Source of the DNA: Trebonia sp963734665
GTDB taxonomy: Bacteria; Actinomycetota; Actinomycetes; Streptosporangiales; Streptosporangiaceae
Direction of reading: 5' to 3'
NCBI GenBank assembly: GCA_963734665.1
Contig: CAVTIR010000008.1
Location: 1-64,000, forward strand
Length of the DNA stretch: 64,000 nucleotides
The notes under the pieces were generated by a model. That model did not search any database. It had not been told where the DNA came from and saw only the letters and a list, made by a program, of their open reading frames with translations. Position numbers and translations under genes: made by a program. This document shows positions 16,877 through 24,640 of this stretch, in pieces. The stretch's first letter is position 1. Each line of letters starts with the position of its first letter.

Positions 16877-18256
16877 CTAGGTCCCGCGCCTCCCCTGGCC
16901 TAGCCAGCTTAGGACGCGGCTCCCTGGGGAGGGGCCTCTTGCGGCCAACGCCTGGGCCGCTCCTGGTTCCCGCCGTGCGAACGACATGAGCATACCTAGC
17001 CCGACCATCGTCACCAGCGCTGACGACAGCCCCTGGGACACCAGGGGCAGCGGCACGCCGGTAATCGGGATCACCCCGATCACCGCGCCGATGTTCACCA
17101 CGGCCTGGCCGACGATCCAGACCGTGATCGCGGCGGACAGCAGCCGGCTGAACGTGTCGGGCGCGCGCCTGGCCACGCGCAGGCCGGCGAAGGCCAGCCC
17201 CCCATACAGCGCGGTGACGCACAGCGTGCCGACCAGGCCGAGCTCCTCGCCAATGATCGCGAAGATGAAGTCGGTCGTGGACTCCGGCAGCCAGCCCCAC
17301 TTCTCGCGGCTCGCGCCGAGGCCCACGCCGAAGATCCCACCGGAGCCGAGGGCGTACTTGCCCTGGATGGACTGCTGGTTCTGTCCCAGCGGGTTCGTGT
17401 TCGCCGGAGAGGTGCTCAGGAACATGGTCAGCCGCGCCGACCGGTACGAGTCCGTCACCATCAGCAGCACGAGCACGAGCCCCATGAGGATCAGCAGGGC
17501 GGCGAAAACCCGTCCTGGCGTGCCCGCGAACCACAGCAGCGCAAGGAAGATGATCAGCAGGATGGACGTGGTGCCGAGGTCGTCGCCCCCCATCACCAGC
17601 AGGGCGAGTACCCCGGTGCCAGGCAAGAGCGGCATGAGCATGTGCCGCCAGTCGACGAGCATGCCGAGCTTCTCCTTGCGGGCGAGGAGGTCCGCGCCCC
17701 ACACCGCGAGCGCGAGCTTGGCGACCTCCGACGGCTGGACTGTCAGCGGCCCGAGGGGGATCCACCGCGAGGCGCCGTTCTCCTGCCGCCCCACGCCGGG
17801 GATGAGCACCAGGCAGAGTCCGATGACCGACACCGCGAGCAGCGGGTACGCGACCGCGCGGAACAGCCGCGGCTGGCAGCGGGCCGCCACCCACATGATC
17901 GGGACGCCGACCACGATGCCGAGGAGTTGTATTTCGAAGTCCTGGTACGGCGACTGGCCCTGCGACAAGTTCGCCACGGACCCGGTCGACAACACCATGA
18001 CCAGGCCGAGGCACAGCAGCAGCGTGGTGATCCCGGCGATCAGGTAGTACGACGTGAGCGGCCGGTCGAGCAGCGCCCGCGCCGCCCGCACCCGCTCGCT
18101 GATCTCCGCCAGGCCGCCCCGGACCGGCCCGACACCGCCGTAGTCGCCTGGCGACTCGTCGTCCTCCGCCTCAGGGCCGTCCTGGACCGGGCTGCTTCCT
18201 ACGCGGACATACATGCCTTCTAGTTTCTGCGTTCCGGTCGCTGATGCCCGGAACAT
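16877..18256 (-). CDS. ftsW: SEDS-family septal glycosyltransferase FtsW
   Basis: Ten-helix SEDS protein that polymerises lipid II with its partner FtsI. Family blocks: NGASRWIPLGPLTVQPSEVAK, NTNPLGQNQQSIQGKYALGSGG, GLGASREKWGWLPESTTDFIFAIIGEELG, and GVPLPLVSQGLSSALVTM. 459 aa with a 60-residue cytoplasmic lead. The start is uncertain: ATG at 18256 (GGGCGG adjacent) or ATG at 18214 (AGAAGG adjacent). In this genome it begins a transcription unit, because the usual upstream neighbour murD is absent. Confidence 0.95.
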   Translation of the reverse strand: MFRASATGTQKLEGMYVRVGSSPVQDGPEAEDDESPGDYGGVGPVRGGLAEISERVRAARALLDRPLTSYYLIAGITTLLLCLGLVMVLSTGSVANLSQGQSPYQDFEIQLLGIVVGVPIMWVAARCQPRLFRAVAYPLLAVSVIGLCLVLIPGVGRQENGASRWIPLGPLTVQPSEVAKLALAVWGADLLARKEKLGMLVDWRHMLMPLLPGTGVLALLVMGGDDLGTTSILLIIFLALLWFAGTPGRVFAALLILMGLVLVLLMVTDSYRSARLTMFLSTSPANTNPLGQNQQSIQGKYALGSGGIFGVGLGASREKWGWLPESTTDFIFAIIGEELGLVGTLCVTALYGGLAFAGLRVARRAPDTFSRLLSAAITVWIVGQAVVNIGAVIGVIPITGVPLPLVSQGLSSALVTMVGLGMLMSFARREPGAAQALAARGPSPGSRVLSWLGQGRRGT

Positions 18257-18368
18257 CCGCCCGCGTGTCGCGAGGGTAATCTGAGCGTTCCACGCTTCTT
18301 GCTGTTATCAGCGCGCAAGCACGCAGTAGGCCGCCGCGCTCGTCCAACCGACCGCCGAAGTCTTGAAT

Positions 18369-18411
18369 CATCCGGCATGTCGCGGCACGCCAGCGCCCGA
18401 CATGCCGGATG
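18369..18411. repeat. 14-bp perfect inverted repeat
   Basis: Arms CATCCGGCATGTCG and CGACATGCCGGATG, 15-base centre. The centre CGCCAGCGCC is shared with a second hairpin at 18541-18577 (arms AATGTCG and CGACATT). Confidence 0.85.
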
Positions 18412-18450
18412 CGTCGGGCCGACCGAACGGCCAGCAGGCCGCAGGCCGAA

Positions 18451-18498
18451 GATCGTGGATGGTTGTATACGCCATAGCGTACGTATCGATCCACGATC
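18451..18498. repeat. 48-bp palindromic element, copy 1
   Basis: Outer arms GATCGTGGAT (18451-18460) and ATCCACGATC (18489-18498), inner ACGC/GCGT around CATA. It has the same length and the same centre, ACGCCATAGSGT, as the element at 27861-27908. Confidence 0.8.
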
Positions 18499-18599
18499 CT
18501 TTTCCGCGCCTGAAGGTCCCGGATCGATTTCATGAAATATCGGGAATGTCGTGGCGCGCCAGCGCCCGACATTTCTGGATGGGAGACCTAGATGGAAGC

Positions 18600-18745
18600 G
18601 CGCAGGCCCCTAACCGCAACCACAGAATGAGGCGTTGCGGGTTGTGCAATGCCTGCCTACCGCAACCACAGCACGTAGGACTTCCGGGGTTTGCACGCCC
18701 TGTGCCACACCACCCACAGAGTCTTAACCGCAACCACAGTGTGGA
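18600..18745 (+). repeat. Tandem modules ending in TAACCGCAACCACAG
   Basis: The 15-mer TAACCGCAACCACAG or a close form occurs at about 18610, 18658 and 18725, with variable 40-60 bp hairpin-forming segments between. This is the same signature as at 2808-2939. Confidence 0.7.
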
Positions 18746-18751
18746 TGGGGA

Positions 18752-18848
18752 GGCGGCGCGGTCTTTGCGCCGTCCCCACTGCGGGGGGCTGGGGGGCGCG
18801 CAGCCCCCCCATGACCGGGGGGTGCAGGGGGGGCGTCCCACCGCAAGG
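18752..18848 (+). repeat. G-rich multi-hairpin element, copy 2 (upstream of the PLP gene)
   Basis: Same block order as 2941-3040: GGCGGCGCGGTCTTTGCGCC, GCGGGGGGCTGGGGGGCGCG, CAGCCCCCCCATGACCGGGG, then GGGCGTCCCACCGCAAGG. The last bases merge with the AAGGAG ribosome site of the gene that starts at 18859. Confidence 0.8.
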
Positions 18849-18858
18849 AGCAGAGTAT

Positions 18859-19998
18859 GTGGTTGTGGAATTTGACTTTGAGTTTTCTGCGGAGACACGG
18901 CTCGTACACGGGGGGACTGAGCGGGTGAAGGGGGCGCCGGTCGGGCCGCCGCTGCTGCCGACCAGCGTGTACGTGTCGCAAGGTGAACCCGCGGGCGGGC
19001 CCGGGTACGGGCGGAACGAGAACCCAGGGTGGGCGGCCGTAGAGTCCGCGCTCGCCGCCTTGGAAGGGCCGGGGGCCCGCGCCGTGACGTTCGCGTCGGG
19101 GCAGGCGGCGTCGATGGCGCTGATGCTCGCGCTGGCCGAGGGGCGGGAGACGATCGTGTTCCCCGCCGACGGTTACTACAACACGCGGGCGCTCGCCGGG
19201 CGGCTGCGGCCGCACGGGGCCCGTGCCGTGGCGGTTGACCTGCTCGACCTGGACGCGGTCGCCGTGGCGCTTGGTTCCGGGCCCGCCGTGCTATGGGCGG
19301 AGACGCCGACCAACCCGCTGCTGCGCGTCGCGGACCTCGCCGCTCTGGCGTCGCTGGCCGCGGCTTCCGGTGCGCCGCTCGTCGTGGATAACACGGTGGC
19401 GACGGGGCTGCTGCAAAAGCCACTGGACTTCGGGGCGGTGGCGTCGGTGTACTCCCTGACCAAGTCCGTGTCGGGGCACTCGGACGTACTCGGCGGGGCG
19501 GTCGTCACCCGGGACGCCGCGCTGGCCTCCTCGGTGCTCTCCTGGCGAACCGACGGCGGCGCGATTCCCGGCCCCTTCGAGAGCTGGCTGGTGCTGCGCG
19601 GCCTGAAGACCCTGGACCTGCGCATCTCGCGGGCATCGTCGAGCGCCCTCGCCGTCGCCACGTTCTTGTCCGCGCACCCGCGCGTGACGGCGGTCCACTA
19701 CCCGGGGCTCTCTCCGTCAGAAGTCACGCTGAAGCAGATGCCGCGCGGCTTCGGTCCGCTGCTGTCATTCGAGCTTTCCGGGACGGCTTCGGACGCCGAC
19801 GCGGTCATCGCGGCCGCCCGGCTGATCGTGCCGGCGACGAGCTTCGGCGGTGTGGAGTCCTCCTGGGAACGCCGCGCCCGCTGGCCTGCCGAGACCGCGC
19901 CGCCGACTCTGATTCGCATGTCATGCGGCATCGAGCCCATCGAGGACCTGCTAGCCGATGTCTCCGCCGCCCTCGAGGCGGTGCCTAGCGGGGCTTGA
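18859..19998 (+). CDS. Cys/Met-metabolism PLP enzyme (cystathionine gamma-synthase/lyase-like)
   Basis: Fold-type I PLP enzyme of the trans-sulfuration family, 379 aa. Blocks: TRLVHGGTE, GPPLLPTSVY, FASGQAASMAL, WAETPTNPLLRVADLA, VVDNTVATGLLQKPL, and the PLP Lys in SLTKSVSGHSDVLGG. Near the end are TSFGGVESSWERR and IRMSCGIEPIEDLLADV. Substrate cannot be settled between gamma-lyase, gamma-synthase and related activities. GTG at 18859 has AAGGAG eight bases upstream; the frame is open further into repeats. It is the only plus-strand gene inside the dcw cluster and occupies the normal murD position. Confidence 0.9.
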   Translation: MVVEFDFEFSAETRLVHGGTERVKGAPVGPPLLPTSVYVSQGEPAGGPGYGRNENPGWAAVESALAALEGPGARAVTFASGQAASMALMLALAEGRETIVFPADGYYNTRALAGRLRPHGARAVAVDLLDLDAVAVALGSGPAVLWAETPTNPLLRVADLAALASLAAASGAPLVVDNTVATGLLQKPLDFGAVASVYSLTKSVSGHSDVLGGAVVTRDAALASSVLSWRTDGGAIPGPFESWLVLRGLKTLDLRISRASSSALAVATFLSAHPRVTAVHYPGLSPSEVTLKQMPRGFGPLLSFELSGTASDADAVIAAARLIVPATSFGGVESSWERRARWPAETAPPTLIRMSCGIEPIEDLLADVSAALEAVPSGA

Positions 19999-19999
19999 G

Positions 20000-20499
20000 A
20001 GTGCGTGCGCAGGAAGACGCACGGCTGGCCGGATCAGAGGGGTTGTAAGCCGCTAGCCGGACCAAGAACTCGTGACCTACGAAGGCTTGCGGCTAGCCGG
20101 ACAGAGAGACCGCTTGCGCCCTGGGGCCTGCGGTAAGCCGGAGCGAAGGATCGTTTGCGCCCTGAGGCCTGCGGTAAGCCGGAGCGAAGGATCGTTTGCG
20201 CCCTGAGGCCTGCGGCAGGCCCAGGACAGAGGCACGTGGGCCCGGGTTTTCTGAGTTTTCCTGGTGACCACGAGAAGCGTGGGCGCGGGGGTGTCATCCG
20301 CGCCCGGGGGTCCGGGGGTGTCCCTCGGGAGGCACTGCGGCGACCGCCTTTTGGTCGGCGACGGTGCGCGGGAACATCCCCAAGCCCCCGCGACCCGCAG
20401 GCAACCAGAGCAATGTCAGCACCCAACAGGCCCCGTTGGCGCCGGGTTTCCCTGGCGACCAGCGCGGTGTCAGCGGGAAATGGGCACAACTGTCCCGCG
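20000..20499. repeat. Intergenic repeats between the PLP gene and mraY
   Basis: Contains 2.5 tandem copies of a 41-bp unit (about 20112-20220; core CTGCGGTAAGCCGGAGCGAA), preceded by looser relatives with CTAGCCGGAC. Further right (20260-20490) are two loosely similar segments with CTGGYGACCA. Frames here translate into repetitive Arg/Pro/Gly-rich peptides and I call no gene. Confidence 0.75.
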
Positions 20500-21561
20500 C
20501 TACTTGGGAAGTTGGAGCCAGCCGCCGTAGAAGATGCCGAGGCCGAGGGCGACGAACATGCCGGCGATCAGCCAGAAGCGGACCACGATCGTTGTCTCGG
20601 CCCAGCCGACCAGCTCGAAGTGGTGCTGCAGCGGCGCCATCTTGAACACCCGCTTGCGGCGCAGTTTGAAGGAGCCGACCTGGATCACGACCGACATCGT
20701 GATGATCACGAACAGGCCGCCGAGGATCAGCAGGAGCAGGTCCGTCCTGGTGACGATCGCCAGGCCGGCCAGGGCACCGCCGAGGGCGAGAGAGCCGGTG
20801 TCGCCCATGAAGATCTTCGCCGGGGGCGCGTTCCACCACAGGAAGCCGAAGCAGGCGCCCATGACGACCGCGGCGACCACGGCGGCGTCCAGTGGGTCGC
20901 GGACGTCGTAGCAGCTCGAGGACAGGGCATTGGTGCAGTCGTTGCGAAGCTGCCAGTTCCCGATGATCACGTACGCGGCAAGGACGAGGATCGACGCGCC
21001 GGTCGCCAGGCCGTCGAGGCCGTCGGTGAGGTTCACCCCGTTGGAGGTAGCGGTGACCATGACCAGCACCCAGATCACGAACAGCACCGTGCCGATCGAG
21101 ACGCCGAAGTCGCTGAGGAACGAGATGTGCGTGGAGGCCGGGGTCAGGTCGTAGCCGTCGGGGAAGTGGATCGCGAGGATCGCGAAGATCCCGCCGACGA
21201 TCGCCTGGCCGAGGAGCTTAGCGCTGCTGCGCAGGCCAAGGCTGCGGCGCATGAACAGCTTGATGAAGTCGTCGAGGAAGCCGACGAAGCCGAGGCCGGT
21301 CATCAGGAACAGCACCAGGATGCCGGAGGCGGTCATCGGGTCGCCGGTGAGCCAGTGCCCCAGCGTGTAGCCGACCAGCGAGGCGATGATGATGACGATG
21401 CCGCCCATGGTCGGGGTGCCGCTCTTGCTCAGGTGCGCCTGCGGGCCGTCGGTCCTGATCTGCTGGCCGAGCTTGCGCTTGCGCAGCACGGTGATCGTGG
21501 GCCGGGTGCCGATCAGCGCGACGAGCATCGAGATCGCGGCCGATAGCAGGATGGTCTTCAC
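20500..21561 (-). CDS. mraY: Phospho-MurNAc-pentapeptide translocase
   Basis: Ten-helix membrane enzyme that makes lipid I from UDP-MurNAc-pentapeptide and undecaprenyl phosphate. Signatures: QQIRTDGPQAHLSKSGTPTMGG, the Asp-rich GFLDDFIK, SNGVNLTDGLDGLA, GDTGSLALGG and APLQHHFEL. 353 aa. GTG start overlaps the murF stop (GTGA). It ends the upstream half of the dcw cluster; the next gene downstream is on the opposite strand. Confidence 0.97.
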   Translation of the reverse strand: MKTILLSAAISMLVALIGTRPTITVLRKRKLGQQIRTDGPQAHLSKSGTPTMGGIVIIIASLVGYTLGHWLTGDPMTASGILVLFLMTGLGFVGFLDDFIKLFMRRSLGLRSSAKLLGQAIVGGIFAILAIHFPDGYDLTPASTHISFLSDFGVSIGTVLFVIWVLVMVTATSNGVNLTDGLDGLATGASILVLAAYVIIGNWQLRNDCTNALSSSCYDVRDPLDAAVVAAVVMGACFGFLWWNAPPAKIFMGDTGSLALGGALAGLAIVTRTDLLLLILGGLFVIITMSVVIQVGSFKLRRKRVFKMAPLQHHFELVGWAETTIVVRFWLIAGMFVALGLGIFYGGWLQLPK

Positions 21562-22967
21562 TGGTCACCCTCCGCGAGCAGACCGTCGGCGACTTCCCAC
21601 AGGCCGGCGGACTTCGATGCCTTCACTAGTACTACGTCGCCGGGACGCAAACGGCTTTGCAGCGCTGCCACGGCGGCCTCCGGGTCGGGCACGGCGATCG
21701 CCTCGCCCTGCCAGGCATCGGTCGCGCGCGCCCCGTCGAGCACGGGCCCGGCGCCGGCACCGACGGCGACGATGACCGCCGCGCCGGCCTGCGCGGCGAG
21801 CCGGCCCGCCTCCTCGTGGCTCTCGGTGGCGATGTCGCCGAGCTCCGCCATGTAGCCGAGGACGGCGAGCCCGCGTCGTCCGCTGCTGGTGAGGTGCTTG
21901 AGCGCGTCAATAGCGGCTCTGGTGGAGTCCGGGTTGGCGTTGTACGCGTCGTTCACCACGAGCACCCCGTCGGGGCGTTCGTGCAATTCCATGCGTTTCT
22001 TGCTGCGCGCGGTCGCCGCGGTCAGCGCGTCCGCGATCGCCTGGACGTCCATGCCGAGCTCGGCGGCCACCGCCGCCGCGGCGAGCGCGTTGGCCACGTG
22101 GTGGCCGCCGTGCAGCGTTAGCGCGACCGGCGCGCTGCCCGCTCTCGTATGCAGCGTGAACGAGGCGCGCCCCAGGTCATCGAGGGCGGCGCCGGTTGCC
22201 TTGAAGTCGGAGTCCCGCGCGGGGTCCACGCTCGTGGTGACCACGCGGGCCCTGGTCCTGGCGGCCATCGCCGCGACGTTGGGGTCGTCGGCGTTGAGAA
22301 CCGCCACGCCCCCCGCGTCGCCGGCCGGCAGCGCCTCGACGAGCTCGCCCTTGGCCTTGGCCACGGCGTCGATCGAGCCGAACTCGCCGGCGTGCGCGTG
22401 GCCGACGTTGAGGACCGCGCCGATCTTCGGCGGGGCGATGCCGGTGAGGTAGGCGATGTGGCCGATGCCGCGCGCGGCCATCTCGAGAACCAGGTACCGC
22501 GTAGTCTCGTCTGCTCTTAGTACGGTCAGCGGCAGGCCGATCTCGTTGTTCAGCGAGTCCTCCGGCGCGATCGTCGGGCCGAGGCGCTCGACCACCTGGG
22601 CGGTGAGGTCCTTGGTCGAGGTCTTGCCCGAGCTTCCGGTGATGCCGACCACCGTCGCGTCGGGGAGCCGGCCGAGGACGGCGCGCGCCAGCATGCCGAG
22701 GGCCACGGTGACGTCGGGGACCACGATGACGGGTGCCCCGGCCTCGGGCACCGGGCGGGCGGCGAGGATGGCGGCTGCGCCCCTCGCGGCCGCGGCGGCG
22801 GCGTAGTCGTGGCCGTCGACGTGCTCGCCGGGCAGGGCGGCGAACAGCGCGCCGGGCACCGCCTGCCGCGAGTCGATCACGACGGGGCCGGTCACCTGGA
22901 TGTTGCCATTTCCGAGAATGTCGCCCGAGGTGATCGCGGCGATCTCGGCGGCGGACAGCGGGATCAT
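21558..22967 (-). CDS. murF: UDP-MurNAc-tripeptide D-Ala-D-Ala ligase
   Basis: Adds D-Ala-D-Ala to complete the pentapeptide. N-domain DSRQAVPGALFAALPGEHVDGHDY, P-loop VVGITGSSGKTSTKD, NNEIGLPLT, GHHVANALAAAA, and C-domain NDAYNANPDSTRAAI. 469 aa from the ATG at 22965-22967, which has GAGGTG seven bases upstream; a GTG nine bases earlier lies inside that ribosome site. Separated from murE by a 100-bp gap with a large palindrome. Confidence 0.96.
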   Translation of the reverse strand: MIPLSAAEIAAITSGDILGNGNIQVTGPVVIDSRQAVPGALFAALPGEHVDGHDYAAAAAARGAAAILAARPVPEAGAPVIVVPDVTVALGMLARAVLGRLPDATVVGITGSSGKTSTKDLTAQVVERLGPTIAPEDSLNNEIGLPLTVLRADETTRYLVLEMAARGIGHIAYLTGIAPPKIGAVLNVGHAHAGEFGSIDAVAKAKGELVEALPAGDAGGVAVLNADDPNVAAMAARTRARVVTTSVDPARDSDFKATGAALDDLGRASFTLHTRAGSAPVALTLHGGHHVANALAAAAVAAELGMDVQAIADALTAATARSKKRMELHERPDGVLVVNDAYNANPDSTRAAIDALKHLTSSGRRGLAVLGYMAELGDIATESHEEAGRLAAQAGAAVIVAVGAGAGPVLDGARATDAWQGEAIAVPDPEAAVAALQSRLRPGDVVLVKASKSAGLWEVADGLLAEGDQ

Positions 22968-22993
22968 GACGGGCACCTCTTATAGGCACCGTA

Positions 22994-23039
22994 TGGATGT
23001 GGCAGCGAGCCGCCCACGGGCGGCTCGCTGCCACATCCA
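22994..23039. repeat. 22-bp perfect inverted repeat between murE and murF
   Basis: Left arm 22994-23015 begins TGGATGTGGCAGCGAGCC; right arm 23018-23039 is its exact complement; only two bases lie between. It forms a very stable hairpin without a T run. It could attenuate transcription, protect mRNA ends or be a mobile palindrome. Confidence 0.9.
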
Positions 23040-23067
23040 CCGGGGATGGGCAGTTGCGGTGACGTGA

Positions 23068-24621
23068 TCATGACGCGGTACCTGAGTCTGCGTGGCGGGC
23101 CAAGGCTACGGCTGTTACCTCTGTGTCGTCGAACGGCAGCACGGTTCCCCCGACGTACTGGCCGGTCTCATGTCCCTTGCCTGCCACAAGTACCACGTCC
23201 CCCTTCCCGGCCATGCCGACGGCGAGGTCAATCGCCGCGGCCCGGTCCGGCTCGATGATCAGCCGGGCCCGCTCCCCCGGCGGGACCCCGAGCACTCCGT
23301 GCAGCATCTCGGCGAGGATCCCCAGTGGGTCCTCGGAACGAGGGTTGTCGCTTGTGAAAATCGCCACGTCGGCGAGCAGGACGGCGGCGGCGCCCATCAG
23401 CGGCCGCTTGCCGCGGTCCCTGTCCCCGCCGCAGCCAAGCACGACGATCAGTTCCCCGCTTGTCACTGGCCGAAGCGCGCCGAGGACCGCCTCGACCGCG
23501 CCGGGCTTATGCGAGTAGTCGACGAACGCGTCCGGCTGGCCGGGCCTGGCCGGCACGCGCTGGAGACGTCCTGGCACGCCGGGGCAGGAGGCCACGCCGC
23601 TGACCGCGTCGGCCAGGTCGGCGCCGGCCTCGACGAGCGCGACAATCGCGCCCAGGGCGTTGGCTACGTTGAACGAGCCTGGCAGCGTCACGGACGCGTC
23701 CGCCTCGACGCCGCCGGGGCCGATGACCCGGAAGGTCGACCCGTCCGCGCCGCAGCGCACGTCGGCGGCCCGCCACTCCGCCTGGGCGTAGGCCCCCGAG
23801 GCCGCGTCCGCGCAGAACGTGGTGACCGGCACCGTCGCCTCGGTCACGAGGCGACGGCCGTACCTGTCGGCCACGTTCACCACGCCTACAGCCGAGTACG
23901 CCGGGGTGAACAGCTTCGCCTTGGCCCGGAAGTAATCCTCGAACCCGGCGTGGAAGTCCAGGTGATCCTGGGAGAGGTTGGTGAACACGGCGACGCCGTA
24001 ACGGGTGCCCGCGACCCGGTTAAGGGCGAGGGAGTGGCTGGAGACCTCCATCGCGGCCGCCGTCACCCCGCGCTCGGCCATGACGGCGAGCAGTGCCTGC
24101 AGGTCGGGCGCCTCCGGCGTGGTCAGCGACGACTTGGCGAGCTCCGGGCCGATCTTGATCTCCACCCCGCCGACCAGGCCTGTCGTGTGCCCCGCGGCGC
24201 GCAGCCCCGCCTCGCACAGGTAGCTGGTCGTGGTCTTGCCGCTGGTCCCGGTCACGCCGATCATCGTCATCCGGTGCGACGGGTCGCCATAGATCCAGCA
24301 GGAGACGTCGCCGAGGCGCTCGCGCGGGCTGGCCACCACGAAGACGGGGACCCCGGAGCGGGCCGCCCGGTCGCGGCCGTCGGGATCGGTGAGGATCGCG
24401 ACTGCCCCGGCGGCCACCGCCTGGTCGCTGTAGAGCGCGCCGTGGGTGCGCGTGCCCGGCAGCGCGGCGTACAGGTCGCCGGGCTGCACCGCGCGGGAGT
24501 CGTGGGTGACGCCGGAGAGAATGCCGAACCCGCTGCGCTGGATACTCTCTGTCCTGCCCACGCCGAGGAGCTCGGCGAGCCCGGACAGCGGGCGCGGTGC
24601 AAGGCGGACGGGACGGATCAC
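23068..24621 (-). CDS. murE: UDP-MurNAc-tripeptide synthetase (meso-diaminopimelate adding)
   Basis: Adds the third amino acid of the stem peptide. P-loop GVTGTSGKTTTSYL, TTPEAPDLQ, ALNRVAGTRYGVAVFTNLSQDHLDFH, and C-domain DYSHKPGAVEAVL. The substrate motif DNPRSEDP indicates meso-diaminopimelate rather than lysine. About 517 aa. The start is unsure: GTG at 24619-24621 (MIRPVRLAPRPL) lies just after the ftsI stop; ATGs at 24651 and 24663 would overlap ftsI. Confidence 0.94.
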   Translation of the reverse strand: MIRPVRLAPRPLSGLAELLGVGRTESIQRSGFGILSGVTHDSRAVQPGDLYAALPGTRTHGALYSDQAVAAGAVAILTDPDGRDRAARSGVPVFVVASPRERLGDVSCWIYGDPSHRMTMIGVTGTSGKTTTSYLCEAGLRAAGHTTGLVGGVEIKIGPELAKSSLTTPEAPDLQALLAVMAERGVTAAAMEVSSHSLALNRVAGTRYGVAVFTNLSQDHLDFHAGFEDYFRAKAKLFTPAYSAVGVVNVADRYGRRLVTEATVPVTTFCADAASGAYAQAEWRAADVRCGADGSTFRVIGPGGVEADASVTLPGSFNVANALGAIVALVEAGADLADAVSGVASCPGVPGRLQRVPARPGQPDAFVDYSHKPGAVEAVLGALRPVTSGELIVVLGCGGDRDRGKRPLMGAAAVLLADVAIFTSDNPRSEDPLGILAEMLHGVLGVPPGERARLIIEPDRAAAIDLAVGMAGKGDVVLVAGKGHETGQYVGGTVLPFDDTEVTAVALARHADSGTAS

Positions 24622-24640
24622 GCCCAGAGAGTATCCAAAA

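Larger units (their letters stand above)
18257..18600. repeat. Intergenic block with several hairpins, no gene
   Basis: Contains, in order: TTCTTGCTGTTATC (18296-18309); a 14-bp perfect inverted repeat (18369-18382 with 18398-18411, CATCCGGCATGTCG); a 48-bp palindrome (18451-18498); and a second hairpin with the shared core CGCCAGCGCCCGACAT (18541-18577). Open frames across it have no ribosome site and no family resemblance, so I call none. Confidence 0.75.

Noticed and set aside
18171..18572. Minus-strand open frame of 133 codons upstream of ftsW
   Set aside because: It runs through hairpins, overlaps the ftsW start in another frame and lacks a ribosome site.
20110..20225. Tandem repeats as a CRISPR array
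   Set aside because: Copies are head to tail without spacers, and no cas gene is in the window.
20034..20489. Open frame on the minus strand with repeated Arg/Gln/Ser-rich peptide
   Set aside because: It is the translation of the 41-bp tandem repeats and flanking repeats; no ribosome site and no protein-like composition.
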